This document shows positions 12,963-16,952 of a stretch of DNA of 16,952 nt, piece after piece. The stretch's first letter is position 1. Each line of letters starts with the position of its first letter. Source of the stretch: DATLYF01 sp035575095 (GTDB taxonomy: Bacteria > Pseudomonadota > Gammaproteobacteria > Competibacterales > Competibacteraceae). The notes under the pieces were generated by a model. That model was not told the DNA's origin and did no database searches. It saw only the letters and a program-made list of their open reading frames with translations. A program made the translations under genes and the position numbers. The stretch covers positions 1 to 16,952 of the forward strand of contig DATLYF010000081.1 in assembly GCA_035575095.1 (NCBI GenBank), read 5' to 3'.

Positions 12963-13811
12963 TCACACTCGATCCAGCACCCCGCGCTGGTAATCGAGGA
13001 TGGCTTGCTGGATCTCCTCTGGGCTGTTCATCACGAACGGCCCGTACTGTACGATCGGCTCATCGAGCGGCCGCCCGGCCAACACCAACACCCGCCCGCC
13101 ACGCTCGCCGCCGCGCAGCGCCAGCGTCTCGCCCTGGCCGAACACGCCGAGCTGGTGGACGCGCAAACGCGGGAAGCCGGAACTGGCGGCGCTCGCCACC
13201 TCACCCTCGACGGCGAAGACCAGCACCCGCAGAGCATCGGCGAGCGGCAGCTCGAAGCGCATGCCCGGCTCCAGGGCTACGTCCAGATAGAGGATACCAG
13301 TGACGCTCTGCGCCGGTCCCGCCACGCCCTGCAGCTCGCCGGAGATGACCCGCGCCCGCCAGCCCTGGTCCTGTACCGCAGGGATGCGTTCGGCGGGGAT
13401 GTCCTGGTAGCGCGGTGCGCTCATCTTCAGGTGGGAGGGCAGGTTGACCCAGAGCTGGTAACCCCACAGCAGGCCCTGCTCGCGCTCCGGCATCTCGCTG
13501 TGGATGATGCCGCGCCCGGCGGTCATCCACTGCACCGCGCCCGGTCCGAGCAGGCCGCGGTTGCCCACCGAGTCGGCATGGCGCACCCGCCCGGCGAGCA
13601 GATAGGTCACGGTCTCGAAGCCGCGGTGCGGGTGTTCGGGAAAGCCGGCGATATAGTCATCCTCGCGGTCGCTCTTGAACTCGTCTAGCATCAGGAAGGG
13701 GTCGAGGTGGCGGCACTCGGGCGTGCCGATGACGCGGGTGAGCCGCACGCCGGCGCCATCGGTGGCGGGATGGCCGGTGACGATGCGTTCGAGGGGACGG
13801 ATGTGGGACAT
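12963..13811 (-). CDS. Pirin family protein (bicupin)
   Basis: A cytosolic double-cupin protein of 282 residues. The N-terminal cupin holds the metal ligands H60 and H62 in FPEHPHRGFETVTYLL, and H104 and E106 in GIIHSEMPE, matching the iron site of pirins, some of which have quercetin dioxygenase activity. The mid-region GLLWGYQLWVNLPSHLKMSAPRYQDI (core WGYQLWVNLP, residues 115-124) and the C-terminal FVMNSPEEIQQAILDYQ are standard pirin signatures. The physiological substrate is unknown, so no gene name is given. The start at 13811 has an AGGAG ribosome site eight bases upstream. It is transcribed divergently from the HTH-cupin regulator, so it may be a regulated neighbour. Confidence 0.93.
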   Translation of the reverse strand: MSHIRPLERIVTGHPATDGAGVRLTRVIGTPECRHLDPFLMLDEFKSDREDDYIAGFPEHPHRGFETVTYLLAGRVRHADSVGNRGLLGPGAVQWMTAGRGIIHSEMPEREQGLLWGYQLWVNLPSHLKMSAPRYQDIPAERIPAVQDQGWRARVISGELQGVAGPAQSVTGILYLDVALEPGMRFELPLADALRVLVFAVEGEVASAASSGFPRLRVHQLGVFGQGETLALRGGERGGRVLVLAGRPLDEPIVQYGPFVMNSPEEIQQAILDYQRGVLDRV

Positions 13812-13955
13812 GGCATCGCTCCTGGTGAATCGGGAATGCCCTGATTCTCCGGCGGACGCGCCGCCGCTGCCAGCGGAATGTTTTCAACGCTCTGTTCGGC
13901 GGATTTGAAGAAGGCGCGTCCGGCCCGTCCAGGGTCTAAGGTTGTAGCAATGAGG

Positions 13956-13994
13956 CGGGCGGCATTGACCGCCCGGACGCGGCCTACCTAGAGT
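13956..13994 (+). promoter_or_regulatory. Promoter with inverted repeat ahead of the HTH-cupin regulator
   Basis: CGGGCGG (13956-13962) and CCGCCCG (13969-13975) form a perfect 7-bp inverted repeat with a six-base centre. The repeat overlaps a possible -35 box TTGACC (13965-13970); TAGAGT (13989-13994) is a possible -10 box 18 bases further on, 42 bases before the regulator's ATG. The overlap suggests an operator, perhaps autoregulatory. It lies in the 224-base divergent region shared with the pirin gene, in which I see nothing else. Confidence 0.35.
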
Positions 13995-14035
13995 GCCGCC
14001 GTCAGCCACCGCTACGACGCCACCACGAAGAGGCC

Positions 14036-14614
14036 ATGACCCAGACCCGTCGCTCCCCCCCCGAGATCAGCGGCAAGATCCGCGCCGCGCGCAAGGCCCG
14101 CGGCCTGACCCTGGAGCAGCTTGCCCAGCAGTCCGGGGTGTCCAAGTCCATGCTGTCGCAGATCGAACGCGGCCAGACCAACCCCACTTTTGCCACCTTG
14201 TGGAACCTGACCCAGACCCTAGGCATCGACATCCAAGACCTGATCGAGGGCGATGGGGAGGAGGCTGCCGAGACCGCCATCGAGCTGGTCCCGGCTAACC
14301 TCATCCCGACCATTTCCAGCGCCGACGGGCGCTGTCTGCTGCGCATCCTCAGTCCGGCCGAGCGCGCCAGCCACCAGGAGTGGTACGAGATGCGCGTGCA
14401 GCCCGGCGGGCAGCTCCGCTCCGAGCCCCATGCCGCCGGCAGCCGCGAGCATCTCACCGTGCTTCAGGGCGTGCTCACCGTGGAATGTGGCGCTGCGCGC
14501 CAGGCGGTGCGGGCCGGCGAGACCGCCCGCTACCGCGCCGATCTGGCCCACTGCATCGCCAACGCCGGCGCTGAGACGGCGGTGGCGCTGCTGGTGGTGG
14601 TGCTCGAGGATTGA
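14036..14614 (+). CDS. XRE-family transcriptional regulator with C-terminal cupin domain
   Basis: A 192-residue DNA-binding protein of the HTH-cupin type (the architecture of E. coli SutR and PuuR). Residues about 11-67 form a Cro/CI helix-turn-helix (KIRAARKARGLTLEQLAQQS, SKSMLSQIERGQTNPTFATL with the recognition helix there). Residues about 115-190 form a single cupin barrel (WYEMRVQPGG, REHLTVLQGVLTVECG, ARYRADLAHCIANAG) that probably senses a small ligand. The ATG at 14036 follows an AGAGG only two bases away, so the ribosome site is poorly spaced. kbl begins 77 bases after its stop on the same strand, which makes regulation of threonine catabolism a reasonable inference; the divergent pirin gene is the alternative target. 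Confidence 0.88.
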   Translation: MTQTRRSPPEISGKIRAARKARGLTLEQLAQQSGVSKSMLSQIERGQTNPTFATLWNLTQTLGIDIQDLIEGDGEEAAETAIELVPANLIPTISSADGRCLLRILSPAERASHQEWYEMRVQPGGQLRSEPHAAGSREHLTVLQGVLTVECGAARQAVRAGETARYRADLAHCIANAGAETAVALLVVVLED

Positions 14615-14626
14615 GCGTTCGTCATG

Positions 14627-14668
14627 TTGCCTATGTTTCTTTTATCGAACAATATATCCAGCATATTG
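14627..14668 (+). promoter_or_regulatory. Candidate kbl-tdh promoter overlapped by an inverted repeat
   Basis: TTGCCT (14627-14632) and CAATAT (14650-14655), 17 bases apart, form a weak sigma70-type promoter in an unusually AT-rich 77-base gap. CAATAT recurs inverted as ATATTG (14663-14668) with a seven-base centre, covering the -10 region and the probable start point. A second short pair, GTTCG (14617-14621) and CGAAC (14646-14650), flanks the -35 region. The layout fits a repressor operator, possibly for the HTH-cupin protein encoded just upstream. Confidence 0.4.
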
Positions 14669-14691
14669 AACTTTGACCAACGAGGTCCGCC

Positions 14692-15885
14692 ATGTCCGCG
14701 CGCATGATCGAATTCCTGTCCCGTGAGATCGAAACCCTGCGCCAGCAGGGCCTGTACAAGAGCGAGCGCACCATCGTCACGCCCCAGTCGGCGCGCATCC
14801 GCACCGCCGAGCAGGGCGAGGTGATCAACCTCTGCGCCAACAACTATCTGGGGCTGGCCGACGATCCAGAGCTCATCGCCGCTGCCAAGCGTGCCCTGGA
14901 CGAGCGCGGCTTCGGTATGGCCTCGGTACGCTTCATCTGCGGCACCCAGGACCTGCACAAGCGCCTGGAGGCGCGGCTGTCGGCCTTTCTCGGCACCGAG
15001 GACACCATCCTCTATTCCTCCTGCTTCGACGCCAACACCGGCCTGTTCGAGACCCTGCTGGGGGCGGAGGACGCCGTCATCTCGGATGCCCTCAACCACG
15101 CCTCCATCATCGACGGCATCCGCCTGTGCAAGGCGCGCCGGCTGCGCTACGCCAACAACGACATGGCCGAGCTGGAGCAGGCGCTCAAGGACAGCCAGGA
15201 CTGCCGCTTTCGCCTGATCGCCACCGACGGCGTGTTCTCCATGGACGGCAGTCTCGCCAATCTGCCCGCCATCTGCGAACTGGCCGAGCGCTACGACGCC
15301 CTGGTGATGGTGGACGACTCCCACGCCGTGGGTTTCATGGGCGAGCACGGCGCCGGTACCCCCGAGCACTTCGGCGTGCAGGACCGCGTGCACATCCTCA
15401 CCGGCACCCTGGGCAAGGCCCTGGGCGGTGCCTCCGGCGGCTACACCTCGGGCCGGCGCGAGATCGTCGAGTGGCTGCGCCAGCGTTCCCGCCCCTACCT
15501 GTTCTCCAACAGCGTGGCACCGATGATCGTCGCCGCTGCCCTGGCTACCCTGGACAAGTTGTCCGCCTCGGGCGAGCTGCGCCAGCGGCTGTTCGACAAC
15601 GCCCGCTACTTCCGCGAAGCCATGACCGACCTGGGCTTCGCTCTCTTGCCGGGCGAGCATCCCATCATCCCGGTCATGCTGGGCGACGCCGTGCTGGCCG
15701 GGCGCATGGCCGAGATGATGCTGGAGCGCGGAGTGTACGTGGTGGGCTTCTCCTATCCGGTGGTGCCAATGGGCAAGGCCCGCATCCGCACCCAGATGTC
15801 CGCGGCGCTGACCCGCGCCGACCTGAATCGCGCCATCGCCGCCTTCGCCGAGGTCGGCCGCAAGCTCGGCGTCCTGTCCGAATAA
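14692..15885 (+). CDS. kbl: Glycine C-acetyltransferase (2-amino-3-ketobutyrate CoA ligase)
   Basis: A pyridoxal-phosphate enzyme that cleaves 2-amino-3-ketobutyrate with CoA into glycine and acetyl-CoA, the second step of threonine breakdown after Tdh. The 397-residue length matches E. coli Kbl (398). Visible features are the substrate-side NLCANNYLGLADDP (46-59), FGMASVRFICGTQDLHKRLE (74-93), DALNHASIIDGIRL (132-145), the cofactor-binding DDSHAVGFMG (208-217) and the Schiff-base lysine K242 in TGTLGKALGGASGG. RTQMSAALT near the C-terminus holds the conserved carboxylate-binding Arg. The start is ATG 14692, preceded by CGAGG. tdh follows after 17 bases, so the two are co-transcribed. Confidence 0.97.
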   Translation: MSARMIEFLSREIETLRQQGLYKSERTIVTPQSARIRTAEQGEVINLCANNYLGLADDPELIAAAKRALDERGFGMASVRFICGTQDLHKRLEARLSAFLGTEDTILYSSCFDANTGLFETLLGAEDAVISDALNHASIIDGIRLCKARRLRYANNDMAELEQALKDSQDCRFRLIATDGVFSMDGSLANLPAICELAERYDALVMVDDSHAVGFMGEHGAGTPEHFGVQDRVHILTGTLGKALGGASGGYTSGRREIVEWLRQRSRPYLFSNSVAPMIVAAALATLDKLSASGELRQRLFDNARYFREAMTDLGFALLPGEHPIIPVMLGDAVLAGRMAEMMLERGVYVVGFSYPVVPMGKARIRTQMSAALTRADLNRAIAAFAEVGRKLGVLSE

Positions 15886-15902
15886 GCGAGAGGTTCCACA
15901 TC

Positions 15903-16931
15903 ATGAAGAGTCTGGCCAAGCTGAAGTCCGAACCGGGTATCTGGCTGTTCGAGGCGCCGCTTCCCGAACTCGGCCCCAACGACGTGCTGATCAAGATCCG
16001 CAAGACCGCCATCTGCGGCACCGACATGCACATCTACAAGTGGGACGAGTGGGCGCGGCGCACCATCCCCGTGCCCATGGTGGTGGGCCACGAATACTGC
16101 GGCGAGATCGTCGAGCTGGGCAGCGAGGTGCGCGGCCTGAAGATCGGCGACCGCGTCTCCGGCGAGGGTCACATCACCTGCGGCCATTGCCGCAACTGCC
16201 GGGCCGGGCGCCGCCATCTGTGCCGTGAGACGGTGGGCGTGGGCGTCAACCGCCCCGGTGCCTTCGCCGAGTATCTGGCGCTGCCGGCCTACAACGTGTT
16301 CAAGCTGCCCGATGCCATCAGTGACGACATCGGCGCCATCCTCGACCCGCTCGGCAACGCCGTGCACACTGCTCTATCCTTCGATCTGGTGGGGGAGGAC
16401 GTGCTCATCACCGGCGCCGGGCCCATCGGCATCATGGCCGTGGCCATCTGCCGCCACGTCGGCGCGCGTCATATCGTCATCACCGACGTCAACCCCTGGC
16501 GCTTGCAGCTGGCGCAAAAAATGGGCGCCACCCGCACCGTCAACGTCGCCCAGCAGGACCTGCACGAGGTCATGCACGAGCTGCGCATGGTGGAGGGCTT
16601 CGATGTCGGTCTGGAGATGTCCGGCAACGGCCAGGCCTTCAACACCCTGCTCCAGGTCATGAACCATGGCGGCAAGGTGGCCCTGCTCGGCATTCCGCCT
16701 GCGGATGTCGCCATCGACTGGAACCAGGTGATCTTCAAGGGTCTGATCATCAAGGGCATCTACGGTCGCGAGATGTTCGAGACCTGGTACAAGATGGCGG
16801 CCATGCTGGAGAGCGGCCTGGACGTCACCCCGGTGATCACCCACCACCTGCCCATCGACGAGTTCCAGCGCGGCTTCGACATCATGGGCTCGGGGCAATC
16901 GGGCAAAGTGGTGCTGGACTGGGCTGCCTGA
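15903..16931 (+). CDS. tdh: L-threonine 3-dehydrogenase
   Basis: A zinc-dependent medium-chain dehydrogenase that oxidises L-threonine to 2-amino-3-ketobutyrate with NAD+, feeding Kbl. It is 342 residues against 341 in E. coli. Catalytic zinc ligands are C38 in ICGTDMHIYKWDEW, and H63 and E64 in GHEYCGEIV; the structural zinc is held by C93, C96, C99 and C107 (CGHCRNCRAGRRHLC). The Rossmann motif is GAGPIG (171-176), preceded by DPLGNAVHTAL. The C-terminus IMGSGQSGKVVLDW is typical. ATG 15903 gives the standard MKSLAKLKSEPGIWL; the open frame extends far upstream through kbl in another frame, which is an artefact. A GAGAGG ribosome site lies nine bases before the ATG. Only 21 bases follow the stop in this window, so the operon's end is not visible. 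Confidence 0.98.
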   Translation: MKSLAKLKSEPGIWLFEAPLPELGPNDVLIKIRKTAICGTDMHIYKWDEWARRTIPVPMVVGHEYCGEIVELGSEVRGLKIGDRVSGEGHITCGHCRNCRAGRRHLCRETVGVGVNRPGAFAEYLALPAYNVFKLPDAISDDIGAILDPLGNAVHTALSFDLVGEDVLITGAGPIGIMAVAICRHVGARHIVITDVNPWRLQLAQKMGATRTVNVAQQDLHEVMHELRMVEGFDVGLEMSGNGQAFNTLLQVMNHGGKVALLGIPPADVAIDWNQVIFKGLIIKGIYGREMFETWYKMAAMLESGLDVTPVITHHLPIDEFQRGFDIMGSGQSGKVVLDWAA

Positions 16932-16952
16932 TACGCGCGCTCCCGCCGGCGG

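Noticed and set aside
15126..15902. An N-terminal extension of tdh of about 260 residues, as an open-frame fusion.
   Set aside because: The extension is the shifted frame of kbl and is Arg/Pro-rich without homology; tdh has its own ATG and ribosome site at 15903.

Overview
The window is high-GC chromosomal DNA from a gammaproteobacterium. The evidence is gene order: yibN-grxC-secB-gpsA lying divergent from gpmI-ctpA, hslV-hslU followed by a DUF971 gene and ubiE-ubiJ-ubiB, and a kbl-tdh pair. The protein sequences are gammaproteobacterial in style. An environmental lineage such as the Chromatiales would fit, but genus cannot be assigned by reading alone.

Positions 1-321 hold the 3' end of znuC (zinc import ATPase). 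It converges on a minus-strand operon, yibN-like rhodanese, grxC, secB and gpsA (2577 down to 318), which covers sulfur/redox handling, protein export and phospholipid precursor synthesis. A divergent region with a good sigma70-type promoter leads to gpmI (phosphoglycerate mutase) and then ctpA (periplasmic S41 protease). The envC gene often found between these two is absent.

Positions 5762-7272 are a gene graveyard between ctpA and ubiB. It contains an internally deleted minus-strand remnant resembling an N-acyl-D-amino-acid deacylase, with a 10-bp tandem duplication. It then holds plus-strand scraps of a P2/Mu-type contractile-tail module still in collinear order: a virion-morphogenesis-like piece, tail assembly chaperone E with a -1 slippery heptamer and E' extension, a tape-measure piece, and possible traces of two later tail genes. 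A small minus-strand membrane ORF is embedded in it.

Positions 7273-12692 (minus strand) carry hslV-hslU (ATP-dependent protease, with a heat-shock-like promoter), a DUF971 gene, and ubiE-ubiJ-ubiB (ubiquinone synthesis). Upstream of hslV, on the same strand, is a compact candidate small RNA (about 12888 to 12784). It has its own promoter, three hairpins, an A/U-rich linker and a Rho-independent terminator. Two of its loops are C-rich and complementary to Shine-Dalgarno sequences. This is the most interesting unannotated element seen.

Positions 12963-16931 contain a pirin-family gene (minus), then on the plus strand an HTH-cupin regulator, kbl and tdh. Kbl and Tdh together convert threonine to glycine plus acetyl-CoA. 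Palindromes sit in the promoter regions of the regulator and of kbl, suggesting autoregulation and control of threonine catabolism. No tRNA, rRNA, CRISPR array or intact insertion sequence was seen.
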